Source of the DNA: Amia ocellicauda
Taxonomy: Eukaryota; Chordata; Actinopteri; Amiiformes; Amiidae
DNA length: 64,000 nucleotides
Reading direction: 5' to 3'
Assembly (NCBI RefSeq): GCF_036373705.1
Contig: NC_089869.1
Span: 16,381,550 to 16,445,549, forward strand
Shown here piece after piece: positions 1-51,189 of the stretch; positions within the stretch are counted from its first letter, which is position 1, and every line of letters starts with the position of its first letter. Position numbers and translations under genes: made by a program. Below the pieces are notes generated by a model. That model did not search any database. It was given only the letters and a program-made list of their open reading frames with translations, and had not been told where the DNA came from.

Positions 1-1907
1 AAGGCTGGCATACAGGTGTTAGAAAGTACAAACCATGCAACAGAATATGATTGTATCTCATGTGGTGAAATTGGACGTGTTAAGACGTGCATAGGGTTGT
101 ATCTGAAGTCACGGTCATTTCAATATATTAGAGTAAGTTATATACTTGTTTTATTTTCAGTTTTGTGTAACCCAGTGACAAAACTGTTCCCGATGAGCAT
201 TTGTGTCATTCATTGTGCAAACTGACTTCAGGAAACAACAAACAAACAGTGAAGATGAATGCTACCACGTCATTCTTCTGGTGTAACTGTTTCCATAATT
301 GACTGTCTAAATGACTGCCTGGAAGATATAAGGGATAGTGAGCATGCTCTTCTGTTTTACAGCTATAGACTCAATAAAAAAGGAACCAGCAAGGAAACAT
401 CAGGAATAGAACAAGCCTTCTGTTCTTGCATAATACATTTTTTTTATCAGGTCAATTGTTTGTTTCCTGGTGTGGTAATATGCCCTATATGAAACGTATA
501 ATATCTGTTTGAAACCATTCCTAAGTAATAGAGAGTAATCTCTAAAGCCATTGGATATGTGCTATAAGTGCAATAATACATAGTAAAAAGTTATGAATCT
601 ACTAGAAGTGACTGCTAACACAGTTTATACAGTCAATCAAAGTCCTGCATGTTAACTTATAACCTCTGTTTGTGATCAAGATTAAATATTTAATAGCAGG
701 TTGTTAAAGATAACCATAAATTAAAACAAAAGGTATTGTATATGGAGTGCAAATCCTTTGCTAAACTGATATTGCTAATCACCATGAGATAGCATGACAT
801 TGCCTAGCATTACATCGACCTTTTTGTATCTTTGTGTTAAATTGCCCAAATTTGAAAGTATATATAATATCCATGTGCACTCCTACTTGCATTGCACTCA
901 CTCACCTAACCAGTTTTCAGCCAGGCGTGGCCTTGTGACTTCCCCACCCTCTTCAGTAATGCAAGCTACGAATAGACCATGCTTCACGTTTTTTGTTTTT
1001 CTGAAAGAAGTGAATGAGTTTTCAAAACACACCTCAGTAAATAACATTGTACAGTATGATGCATGCTGAGTTATTTAAAGAGGTGTGCCAGATCACTAAG
1101 TAGACGAAACATGGTAAACCCCAGCAGTAGGTCACACATTTATGCAAATCTGTGACCCTATATATAGCTGTCACATGCTAGGGTTAACCAAGGATAGGCT
1201 ACATTTATTTATATACATAAAGTATCAAACTGATAGGGAACAAAAATTACATTTTCATAATAAATAAATTCTATATTTTTAAGAAAATATAATGTTTTTT
1301 AATTGCTTTTGGATAAGACTAAAATGTATGCAAGAAGCCAACCAATCACCTTACATTTTAATGTTTCTGTTTGGGACTATTGTGGCATTGCAGATTATTT
1401 ATTATTTGTAGTCTTATGTGTCTGCTTTTAAACATATATGAAGTGTAATGTAGTGTTCAGAAGCTGAAGCCAATGACTTGTCATATACAGTTGTAACACC
1501 TGATTGTAATAATGGTCACCCATGTGCTATACATGCACAAACATGACACACAGAGATGGGTGCGGTTTGAGGTTGTCCTTCATAGCAAAAATAAATAAAT
1601 AAATAAATATCTACGCTCACTTTTCCTTTCAGCCATTCTCATTTGTGTGTCAAATTCAAATGTGGGATATTTCCATGAGCAGAGTTAAAATAGCTGAGCC
1701 ACCCTTTCTGGCAGCTGCTGGATATGACAAGTAAATACAAAATCAAAGCCACGCTCATTATATACTGTATCTGTAAACCGTCACTACATCAAACTAGCTC
1801 TTGGCTTCTCTTTATACCGCCCTCTTTGTTGACAAATCAGACCTATATATTAGACTCCCATACTGATAGTGGTTGGTATTTTATGATTTATATTGCTATG
1901 CTTTCCA

Positions 1908-1938
<31 letters not shown>

Positions 1939-4900
1939 TAAAACAATATTTAAAAAGACCAGAATACTGCTTACAGTAGGAAAAAACGGACTCAAAAGAC
2001 ATATCACTGCATGTATTTAGCCCAGGTGGCTTTAAAATTTGTGAAAGACTAGTTATTTGGTAAGGATTTGATCTTATGTTTGTATATATATTCTGGTTTC
2101 TTGGCTGCATTTGGAGATGGTTTAAATGACTAACTTGCAAGTTCTCCCTCAGGCAGATCAGCATATTTAGCTAGTGAGATTTTATTACAGATAAAGCTCT
2201 TCCATTTGTATTATAACATTTTTCCCTACTAATTCCCATGGCAGTCAGTTTATATGTTTTAAATCTATATGTATGCTGTAAATGTTACAAATAAACCAAA
2301 TAACCAAACCAAATTAACTCTAACATAAATATTTTTATGTTGAAACAGTGACAATAAGGTTTTATTCTATCCAAGTTAGATGCAGTTATTTAGCTAGACC
2401 ACAAAATTGCAAGCTTGGTGTATAATTAGATAATTGGTTACACATTCATTGACAACATATATAGTGTCACTGGTAAGAAACATCCAACACAAATATGAGT
2501 TGTATGGAAACACTTTCCATATTGGCCCATTTTAAAAGGAACATTTTGTCCAGGAAGTAATAAGGAAGTATCTGATAAGAATTGTGGGTTTAACCACTAC
2601 ATTATAATGGACTGCTTGAGCATTGTTCAGTGATGCAATTTGCCCCTCACCCCCAACTTTAACTTACAGGAGCACAATATGCACTCAGGTCTTTCACCAC
2701 AAGATACTCAGTTTATTGCTTTCTTTTGAAGAGTGTGCATGTAATGCATTTGGCTGACTATTCAGAATGATCAATTAAAATGAATCTGCAGCTTGATCCT
2801 AGGGTAATCTTTAGAAAAAATAAAATACAAAGAAAGCTGTATTAATTCAGACATATAATAGGTTACAAATATGATGTTTTTCTCCTGTTACTTAATCATC
2901 CATATTTGGAAGGTCATAAAAGGAGGATTGTGGGAATCACATACATGTTTTACAATCCAATATAAACAAGATCTTTCACTACATGTGTCAAAGAGATAAT
3001 GATGAAGTAGGATAAATATAATGCAATCAGTAAAAAAAACTGTGATTTTCCATCTAAGCATCTTTCATAAGTATTTACCTATACCTCTATTAACTGAACA
3101 GGAAGGAAGAGGTGTGAATTTGTATGAAGCCAAAACATAGAAATTTCCAAAACTGGAACAGATACTGTAAACATTTTAAACTCTGGGGAATAGGTGTCAT
3201 CATCATCATAAACATACTAGATTTGTATTTTTGGTTTCAAATGTAGGCCTGCACATTACCTATAAAACTTAACTAAAGCCATGAGTCTTGTAATTTACAA
3301 AAATATGTTTTGACAATTTGAGCAATATACATGCCAAGAGAGATTTGTTTCAAACCAGATTGTAGTTGACTCGATTTATAAATGTTAATGTGGATAAGTA
3401 TGCCCCCTTCTGGTAAAAAGTCGTATTTACATTAACATGTGATAGCAGCAGTTTCCATGTGAAAACAAGACAAAAATAAAATAGCTGTGCATTATGTTGC
3501 CATCATTTACGACTCTGTTGTGATTAAGGAATGTACTTACTTTACCATTTTTAAATGTAGTAGCTGTGATAGCTATTTATTCATCAGTTAATACCAATAG
3601 TAAAAAGTATTCATATTTTAAGTGATCTATGTTTAAAAAAAAAAAAATCTATGATAAATAAAAGGATTCCGATTTTTTAAAATATGTAAATTATGTTTTT
3701 CTTTGTGTTAAAAAGTGTATAATGAAATAGCAGGAGAGTCACAGACTGGAAACCACGCTAATAGAGAATCAGGCATTACAGATAGATTTTCTAGGGTCTG
3801 GATTGAAAACAAAAATCAAATTAAGAGAAATACAAAATAATGACATTTTCATGTTTAAATGTACAAATAATATTGTTTGGGTCTTAAAGTAAAATACCAT
3901 CCAGTGGTTGAATTCCTGGAAGCCTTTTTACAGTGTGAGAAAGAGCAAGAGCAATTACCTGGAAATCTGAAGACACCATGTCAGCAATGCAGTGTGCATA
4001 TGTGTGTTTCAATTAGCATGTCTATTAGTGAAAGTCACATTACACACATTAGTGAAGAACACTGTATTTAAATACAGACATAAAGGATGACATCCTCTCA
4101 GAAATTATGTGAGCTTTTGCAAGGCTGTATACTTGCAATGCCAATGGAACCACTAGATGGCAAACTCTCTCATTGAAGTACTGGAAAATGAATAGTTACT
4201 GCTTCTCAAATATAAATGTTGCATGATTTGCAACACATCTCAACAATATAGGCTAATATTATAGACGTCTTATAAACAATGACAAATGATTGAATTTGTT
4301 TGCATGTATTTAAATACATAATAACGGTAAACTCACAGATCTCAGTGATTTTAAACCAGAAATTTTAAACACGAGTACGGTAGGCTACAAACGGGTCTGA
4401 GGAGGTAAACCAAAAATACTCAATACTAATAAGGGACTAAAAAGGGCAGGTCAGCTTTTCTGTTGTTTTAGTTCTAGGAGAAATCTGACTTTTAAAATGA
4501 AGTAATATCTCTGTTTCTCATAATCTCTCGCTCTTCAATTGTTATTGAACACATGTTTTTATTCTATTTTGCTCTCCTAATGTTTAGACATACTGTTCAC
4601 TCCACCATTCCCTTTTCTTGGAGGAGTGTTTGATTTGACTGAGGTCTGAGGGAGCAGTGGATGTGTGCTGAGGAGTCTCTTCGGGTTAACTGTCTGACCT
4701 TGTGGAAATACAACACAGCTGCACCGAGTAGATCAGACTCACTCACTAATCAGGGGAGTGAAACACACTCTGTACAGCTTACACTAACATAGGCCTCCTT
4801 AGACTGTGCGTTTCTAATTGATAGATGCCCTGGCCTAAATGTATTTAGTCCAGTCTGATACTGTTGAAATATGAAATATGGAGATGATTTTGTTGCGAGG

Positions 4901-7300
4901 TATTGCATCATCTTGTCATTATCAGTGAAGCCATTACTTTACACTAAAATATGTTAAAAAAGTGTGGATAAATTGCCAAAATGATACCATATGATTAGCA
5001 TATCTTTTAAAAGAAATGGACTTACAAAGTATCCTAAAAACCTTGTCTATTTTGTTCTCTTGGTTAACCGTATTTAGTTTTACATTTTATTCACAGCATT
5101 GGTTATGGTAAGTTGTAGATGGCTTTGTAAATAGGAATTTATAGGACGACCACAGCTCCCACAGAAATGTAGCTGTAGAGTTGAGTGTAGAGAAATGTAG
5201 AGTGACAAGAGACTTGGGAAACCCTGCAGAAATAAACCTTATTTAAAGTTGCATATGGATTGCATAAAAAAGTGGTTATTTCCTGAAAAATGCATAGTTT
5301 TGAGAGGCCAGCAGTAGTGCCGAGGGTCAGCTTTAACCACTGAAATGCACTTGGTGAATGAAGGCAATGGTGGAATTGCTTGAGTTCAAGATTCTATGAC
5401 GACAAATGCATCCAATAAGCAGTAGGAAGAAATTTGAATGCGCATTAATGTAGTTTCACACCAAAACAAAATTAACCCATTCTTTGGATTCTCAGGAGAA
5501 CTCTGTACACAAATGTACATGCCTTCTGTCAATTTTGACTGTTGCTTTTCTTTTAAAAATTGATCATACAATCTGATTCTAACGGGTAAATCAAGAACAT
5601 GTACAAAATCAAACAAAGAGAATGTGGTAATTTACGCATATTGAGTATTATGTGTTTAGTAAAAGACAGCATTCAAAATTTGAAAAGCTACTACATTGAA
5701 ATTTACCGTATTCATGCACAAAACTCAAAATGCGCTCCCAATAACCTGGCTAGCTCACCCTTAATCTTGGGGTCATGGAGTTGAACCCCTCACCCTTTGG
5801 CAAGTGAAGTACTAGTCACTAGTACTATGTCCTAGGAATCTTATTGAGATATTATAATGATTTTCTGGTCAAATTATGATTAAATACAATCCCACAGGCT
5901 TTTGTTTTATTTTTATGTAATCTTGATTTACCCCTTAATATATTTATGCACAGAACACAATGAAACACCCACTGTGTCGGTCACTGTCTTCGTCATATGT
6001 ACATATTTAGGTCGTGATGTCTTTGGTGAAATTTGCAACACATCTACGGCACATGTAGGATTCAGAAAACCAAACCAGTGACTGCATTACATGATTTCAT
6101 TACGGGTTTTGGAGGATTTCTACCCCGAGTTCCTACTTTTTATGGGAGCAGCTGTGGGTCCCGTTTCCCTGTGCAATTGTTAAAAACATCCTCCTTCACC
6201 CTTTATCTCATGACTCTGTTAAAAAATGTTTGGCCTTCCTCAAAACCTGAACAATTATTCCTATTTAAGTTCTTTATAATGAATATAATTTTGGTATCAT
6301 TAAAATAAGTAAAAAGTGTTTAAACACTCTTTTCGGGAGGCCTGCACCTAACAGAGTAGAGAATTCTGTTTCAGCCGTCTGTTTTTCAGTAACACCACCG
6401 GGTGGAGTATAGCTTGATTTGGTCCAAAAATATGATCATCCATTTAGCAAGCCAGGGAACTGAGTTTATTCCATAAAAATGACTGCGGTGCATTGATTTT
6501 TAGTTTTGTATATAAATAACAAGTTAGGCCATCTGATCAGCTAGTAACCTATTTGATAAATGACAAGCATCTGTATCCATGAACATTCCAGCCGTTTCCC
6601 AGTTTGCCTCCTGCTTCCAAACCACAGCTTGCTTCCTCTGATGGGGGAGTGGAAGCTACAAAAGCCCTCTCCTCAAATGTCCGTGGTCAGGTACACTTAG
6701 CAATTGACGGGTTAATTTGTGGGCACAGGAATCTCAATCTCAAACAGAAGGAAAAAGACTGCAATATAAATATCTGCAAAATACTGAACGCAATTACATT
6801 TTCACCACCAATGCATCCTGACTGCACTCGTAATGACACAATTCTCAGAACATTGAGCTCATGATGAAAGAATGAGCATTCTGGAATTACCATCCAGGTG
6901 GGTTCCACTTGTTGGTATGATTCCAGTCAGCCTGTGGGAGGAACTGTGGCCTATTGCATTCCCAGTACTTTGACTTGATGACAGACAGAGGCCATGCCAG
7001 CATCTGGACAGTTTCCTTGTGCAGAGTATGAATTAAATTTTTGGTTGAGAAAGAAATCCCAGTGTTTTGCACCTTTTCCACATATCAAACTGCACTGTGT
7101 ACCATAAATTGCAATGTGTTTACAAACCAAACAATGCCCTATATTTCAATGTGGTTTTTAAGCTACAATATTGATTTTGTTTGTACACAGTTACAAACAC
7201 TTCAGAGGAGTGATCGGATGTGAATCTTTAATCTCAGTGAACTGAGTGCATTCTATCACATGTCCAGCCCTGTCCAATGCATTTTAACAGCTCAGGCAGT
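1..7300. other. Intergenic DNA upstream of ZCCHC24
   Basis: No open frame here has family motifs, convincing splice sites or plausible codon use; the frames are all short and scattered on both strands. The sequence is AT-rich with simple repeats: (AAAT)n near 1587-1609 and (AAT)n near 1908-1938. I see no transposon ends and no tRNA. It is probably intergenic, but distal regulatory elements or the end of a long non-coding transcript cannot be excluded by eye. Confidence 0.6.
1908..1938. repeat. (AAT)n microsatellite
   Basis: An uninterrupted run of AAT trinucleotides. It lies in intergenic DNA and has no gene context. Confidence 0.9.
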
Positions 7301-7309
7301 TGGCAAAGT

Positions 7310-7760
7310 TGACACTCTTTAGTGATCTCCATTATAGCTCATGGCAGTAATTACAGACACAAAGAAGCAATAACTGCTGAGCCGTTCCTGGGAAGTGAGA
7401 GAATGGGAACCCGGCACTGAAGTCAAAGGCCCGGGAATCTCACCTGTGTCGTTAAACAAATAAAGCCATTTGTTTACTCCCCTCCTTGGGGCTGATCAAT
7501 GGAATTCGTGGCACATGGCCCCTCAGTCCTAATCCACACTTCGTGTCAATCAGGTCTGGTGTTACCACAAGGCACGCGTCACACGCCTTCATCCAAACGT
7601 GACATCGCACTTGCTAAGTTGCAGAGGGGGAAATAAACGTGACACATTTGAATGCGTGGCTTGATTGAGTCTACACACTTCCCAGTAGTGTCCCTTACCT
7701 GCTGTGACAGGGAGTAGCACATTAGGACACATATGTCTAAGGAGGACAAATCACCTAAAG
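7310..7760. promoter_or_regulatory. Candidate distal promoter or enhancer block of ZCCHC24
   Basis: This stretch is non-repetitive and visibly richer in GC than the AT-rich DNA before it. It lies 0.75-1.2 kb upstream of the ZCCHC24 start codon. It has no open frame of note. The call rests only on composition and position. Alignment to other fish would decide it, and I cannot see conservation from one sequence. Confidence 0.25.
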
Positions 7761-8019
7761 TAAGGGGAATTTATCCCAATTAATTAGGATAAAAGCTTTC
7801 TGATGGATTACAGACACACTCCAAAGAAGGCCAAACAAATGTGATCCTGTATAAACCAATAAACACATCAGTTATATAATATATAAAAGCACTTTTCAAT
7901 ACATGAAAGCAAATGGATCTGAAACTCAGATATGTCTGTCGTTGACAACTTTAGCTGTCACTGCTAGCTAGCCCTGCAGCCATTACTATCAATCCCAGCT
8001 CAGCTGTTCCGCGAAATAT

Positions 8020-45799
<37,780 letters not shown>

Positions 45800-46553
45800 A
45801 CCACAGAAAGGATGGCCTCTCCTCCAAGCCCCGCCTGTCCTTCTGGTCTTTACTAGTCCGTTGACAAAGTGCTCTTTACGACATGAAACTTGCCAAATTA
45901 TATTTGTATATATTTTCACTGCTAATAGGCCTTAAAATACCAATATAATGTAACGCATTACCTGTGTATCTGTATAACTGAAAATGTGTTCACTGCAGTA
46001 TCACTGACCTAGACAGTATTGCTACCCATATCAGCAGCAATAGATGACCTCAGGATGGTGTCTATTGATTATTTGTTTACAATATCGTTTGTTCTCTTTT
46101 CCCTGTCAAGTGAAATATGAGGATGTGCTGATTACTATTATTATTGATGTTTTGTTAATTTAATTAGGCCCTTTATTGGCTTTATTGATCATTGGGTCAA
46201 CAGCACATCAAATCAACTGTGAATTAATTTAGGGATTATGAAGAATTTGTCCCTGTTGCCTAGCTATTTATTACTGGAGATTTTGCATGGCTTGATTATA
46301 GATTATGTAGTAAAAGTAAATCTGCAACAGTATTCATTTTAGTCGGGACATACACATACACACGATTTTAAGTAGCAGTGCTTCAATATTTGTTAAAATA
46401 CTACTGTAAATTATATAGCTAATCTCAATGGAGGTCAGGTTTGCAAGAGAGATACTACTCACCATTATCTGCTCATGTTTAGTGGACCTTAAAATGCTAT
46501 GGGTAGGTCACTTATAATTAAATTGTTCATTTACATTAAAACAAGCTTGACAC

Positions 46554-46560
46554 TGAAGCT

Positions 46561-46638
<78 letters not shown>

Positions 46639-46645
46639 AGCTTCA
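46554..46645. repeat. (CA)n(TA)n tract closed by an 11-bp inverted repeat
   Basis: An AC run (46561-46582) and a TA run (46583-46634) are bracketed by TGAAGCTACAC (46554-46564) and its exact reverse complement GTGTAGCTTCA (46635-46645). The TA run is self-complementary, so the whole unit could fold into one long hairpin in DNA or RNA. Confidence 0.85.
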
Positions 46646-46930
46646 CAATTAATGATGTTCCATTTGAAAAGCTCCTGTGCAGTACCACAAATCACAACAT
46701 TTCCATACAAACAATGTCATGCACAGTAAAAAAAACTAAATAATTATTGGTTTAATAAATTAATCACAGGTGAAGTAAATGTCTGTATTACCCATACACC
46801 TTTCAATACCACATACTGAGTCAGCCTGGAGGTAACTTGCAAAACCCCCACTTTGGGTCATTTTAGCTGCAGAGTTCTAGGGTAATGTAAATTCTCTCCT
46901 TTCCTCCCTCTGTCCCTCCCTCCCTCTTTC

Positions 46931-46933
<3 letters not shown>

Positions 46934-47014
<81 letters not shown>
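46934..47014. repeat. (CT)n(TA)n compound microsatellite
   Basis: About 17 CT units pass directly into about 22 TA units, some 300 bp downstream of the (CA)n(TA)n tract in the putative ZCCHC24 3' UTR. Confidence 0.9.
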
Positions 47015-47018
<4 letters not shown>

Positions 47019-50000
47019 AACAGAATTTAGTCTGGGTGGATTCAGCATTTGCTGCACTGAATTCAGTAAATTCAGCACTGTGAATTAAACCCCTTTCATA
47101 ACATGCAAACTACTTTTCCCAAAAGGTGGCATTTACCCATCATTCTCACCAATTTATAAAATAACAAGTTTTAACTAACATGATCTGTATCTCATACTGC
47201 ATTTAAAATACAAAGTAGATGTGCAGGGCTTTAATACGGTGCTGTTACATTGCAAAAGTTTTTACTCAGGTCTGTTGCACTGTTAATTAAATAGTACCAG
47301 ATAAGCAAATTCTTATACCTACTTTAGGGTTTGTTGCTTATATTGGATGCCTGCAGTTGCCATTGAAATCTATAAAACCTTACTTTAGAATGGGCAAAGA
47401 GATTTATATCTCACCTAATAAAAACTGTAAAATCCTATTGAATACATTGGGCAGTTCTGAGGCTTAAATACTTGGTTGCTACCTTTTTAAAAATATGTTA
47501 ATTGGCAGATTTAAATTGTAAGATTGCATTTCCTTGCCAGTATTATTTTGTTACAAGTCTTTTGCACTTTTGTGTTTTACACTAATACCAATTAAGGATA
47601 ATTGTATTTTTTAATTTGAACAGTTGTGTAAGTTAACGAGGAACATTCTCTTGTTTAAAATATATTTTTCTGGAAAGGGAATCCTGTTGAAAAGGGATTA
47701 CCTGTAAATTGTACCACAAATCTCATAGCAGATGGAAACAGACAGTAGAAGAAAGAAATGTTAAGTAATTTAAAGGGAAACTGTTTGCTGAGTGTAAAAG
47801 GGCAGAGAGAGAGTAGAAGAAATTTTAATTTTGTGCTGAAAAGACACAGGAAAGTTTTGTTGATAAGAAATTATTTTACAGTGCCGATTGAAGTGGTAAA
47901 GTGAAACTGTGGTCTTGGTTCTTTAATTTGCTGTCAGTATTATACAGAAAACTTGAACCTTTTGAAGGAAGGTTTAACGCCTCCAAATTTACCTCTCTGC
48001 TTTTAAGAAGTTTTTAAAGGCTTCCAGAGGCTTTTTTGTGAACGTGCCAATCAAATTACAGTGAAGGTTTACAGAACGTGCCATTTACCAAAATGTTAAA
48101 CACTGTTGTTCTCAATGTTTTTTTTTGCCAAACGGAGTCGAATCCTTATCATATAGCCTAAATGTTTATACCATGGTAGCACGGCATTCTGATTTTCTGT
48201 TTATTCAACCTTTCAAATGGACAGAATTACAGATCCTGACCTGATAGACTACTTTAGTCAAATATTCTGAAGCTCATTGCCTTTCGATATCACAAAGCTG
48301 CAGTGCCAGATACAGACCCCTGTGGGAATTGTAAACAGAAAACAAGGTGATTCCTGGTTGTGAAGTTGACATCAGATTGAGCTTTGAACTTTTCAAGTAT
48401 CAAGTTAGCAACAGAAAGGTTTAAATAACAGGAGTTCAGGGATTCAATTCAGAATATCTCATCCTCAAATTCCGACAAATTGTACATGAAGATGGTCGTA
48501 TTTAAGCCCAAGGCATTTTAGTAGGGCATTGTACTCAAGTGAATTTGTAGTTGTATATATGCAATATAACATCGTTTTTTTGTTTTAGAATATGTAATTG
48601 GGGAGACTAACTTGAAATGCTTAAAGTGTATACTTTGACTTTTGTTAATTGCTTAAAAAACTATTAATGTTTTGAATGCAATAAGTAAAATGCAGTTCTG
48701 CAATAATTCATAGCTAAAGGCAATATAAAACAAGGAAAGATGTTGCACAGTTAGGATTACTTTTTAGTATGCAAGGTTGAGCATGATGCAGGGTCAAGCA
48801 ACTAACTGAAAATGATGTGGTGTTACCCATAGCACTGTGAAGTTTGTATAGAAGGATGGGAAAACAATACAATTACTGACATGGTAAACTGGCTAATGTT
48901 TTCCTTGACTCCATCAGTTGGCTTGGAAGCATGAACAAAAATTTCCAACAAGCGAAAACAATCATAGCTCTGTTGTCATGGAGACAGCTAGGAAATGTTA
49001 TTTGAAGTTCTGAAAATGGTGGGAAATACACTAGGTTAATAGCAAGTTTAAAATGGTTAATGTGAAAGATTATTTGTTTGGTAACCATGCCGATTATAAC
49101 TTGTTTTTTGTGCTTCCCCATTTCTCTGTTTACAAACTCTTATTTGAACAGTATTAAGATATGACATAGAGCAGATAGATACAGAGACCATACAACATAT
49201 TAAAATGTTACTAAATGCACTTTAAATTAACACACTTGTCCTATCTTAAGCCGACATTCATTGCCAGCGATTCACTAAGTAAAGGCATTCACCCCAGCTG
49301 ACAATCTGCTATGTTGTCACATGCTCTAAAAGGATCATTTTTGTTTTGAGACGTCATCTCTGTGCCTGGAGTAATTGTCTGAATACAACGCTAGTGTGAA
49401 ATAATACTATACATGCATGTTCAGTGTTAAGATTTATTTGCATGTCATCAGTGTGAACATTTGCAGAGTCAGAGATGACGAGATAATGGATTTAAGATGG
49501 CAAGAGAGACTAAAACACATGACTATATTACACATAAATGCAATTGCTACCATGGGATAGGGTAGGGCTGGAAAAATACTGAAATATGTAAGCCTTTTTT
49601 CAATTTCTGTAATCTTTTTGTAAAGTTTGGCTGCTATGGAGAATGTTTCCTTTAATAATTTCTTTAACAGCATCAGTTGACTGTTGACTGTTATACTGTG
49701 CATAGTCTGAATACACCATTCTAATAAACAAAAACAATTATACACATGCAAAAAGTTAATATTAAATCCTCTGGGCATCTAATGTGCTTCAATAAAAAAA
49801 AACTAGTTGTATTTTTATAATAACTTTATGAATTTCTATGCGACTCCTGACTGATTATCAACTGAATACAATTTCAATGCAAACTACCCTAGATTGGTTT
49901 ATTCCCACGAATATAAAATGTGTTTTTATTTTATTTCCAGTTGCACCACTTACTAATGCCAGTGATTATGATGTTGTCCTGATTGGTTCTAAATTTCTGT

Positions 50001-50343
50001 TTTCTACTTTATACTGCAGGTCTTGTCTATTTTAATTTCCCCATAGATACACTAAAGACATTGATGTTTAATTCCCTAATTATGAAAGGTATGATGCATC
50101 TGTGATTTAAGCATCATATCTCTTCACAAACAAAGACAGTGGTATCTGCAAAACAGGGTTATTATTATTTTTTTGAAATGTACATTTTTAGAAATCTGAA
50201 CCCATCAGCAAGGCGAATATCATTCCACTGTATCGGTGACTAATTGCCAGGGAACTCAGGATCGCTCTGAATGATTTCTAATCCAGTGTTTGAAGCATAT
50301 ATATAGGTCTTGAGTTACAGTGTGTAAAACATTTGGGAGAGAA

Positions 50344-50347
<4 letters not shown>

Positions 50348-50380
<33 letters not shown>
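50348..50380. repeat. (TA)n microsatellite
   Basis: A TA run in the putative ZCCHC24 3' UTR. Confidence 0.9.
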
Positions 50381-50385
<5 letters not shown>

Positions 50386-50763
50386 CTGCTGTGATCTGTA
50401 CACATGTAATGTTTTAAAAGGGGACAATCCTGCAGAGCTGATACAAGACTATAATCTACACCCATTTATGAAATATTTAAAGTTAAATGCTTGCAGATGT
50501 ATTTGTCTTGAGATAGATATACTTGACTTTTTCAGTTCCTTTTGAGTATTGAGATTTTTTTTCTTTCTTTTATTTATACAATGTGTGTATTTTGGAAACC
50601 TTTGTAGATGTTAAAAAATTTAGAACAATTGCAAAGTATAACAAAAAAGTTCCTTCCCTCACCGAGATTTTTGCAATGACCTTTTTATGTATATATTCGA
50701 AGGCCATCTTTTGTTTTTAAAGACTCTTCATTCTTTGAAAATGTTATTTTGCAATGTCTGAGC

Positions 50764-50780
50764 TTTTTTTTTTTTTTTTT
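50764..50780. repeat. Poly-T tract
   Basis: A run of about 17 T in the putative ZCCHC24 3' UTR. Confidence 0.85.
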
Positions 50781-51163
50781 AAAAAGGGCCATTTATTGGA
50801 ATGCAAACAAGCTGGGAGTTTTTCTTAAATGTTTTACAATCTGAGGGTCTATCCTGCAGAACATATTTATGGAAGGATTTTTTACAATGCTTTTTTTCTG
50901 TATAAAGTATGCAAGAAAACTACACTAAGAAGGAAATATTGATGTCTACATAGATTATTATATGACGGTTGGTACATAATTCTTAAATACCCTTGCTCTC
51001 TTAAAAGCCATTTTTGTTTCGTTTTATATGGATGAAAATATTATCAGAATTAATTAACCAATTATGTTATTCAGTTGCTTAAACTAATATTAAAATATGC
51101 TTATTGGAGTTCATATATGTGTATTTTGGAAAGTATCTTATTTTGAAGAGCAGTATTAAATGT

Positions 51164-51169
51164 AATAAA
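51164..51169 (+). terminator. ZCCHC24: Candidate ZCCHC24 polyadenylation signal
   Basis: An AATAAA in the sense orientation, 5.4 kb after the stop codon. Cleavage would fall near 51185. Other AATAAA hexamers occur earlier, so this is one of several possible sites. Confidence 0.4.
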
Positions 51170-51189
51170 GTTTATTAGCTAAGAGAAGT

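Noticed and set aside
5750..5800. Possible tRNA-like GGTT-type segment
   Set aside because: It is only a short GGGG/CCCC inverted repeat. No A-box, acceptor stem or anticodon arm can be drawn.
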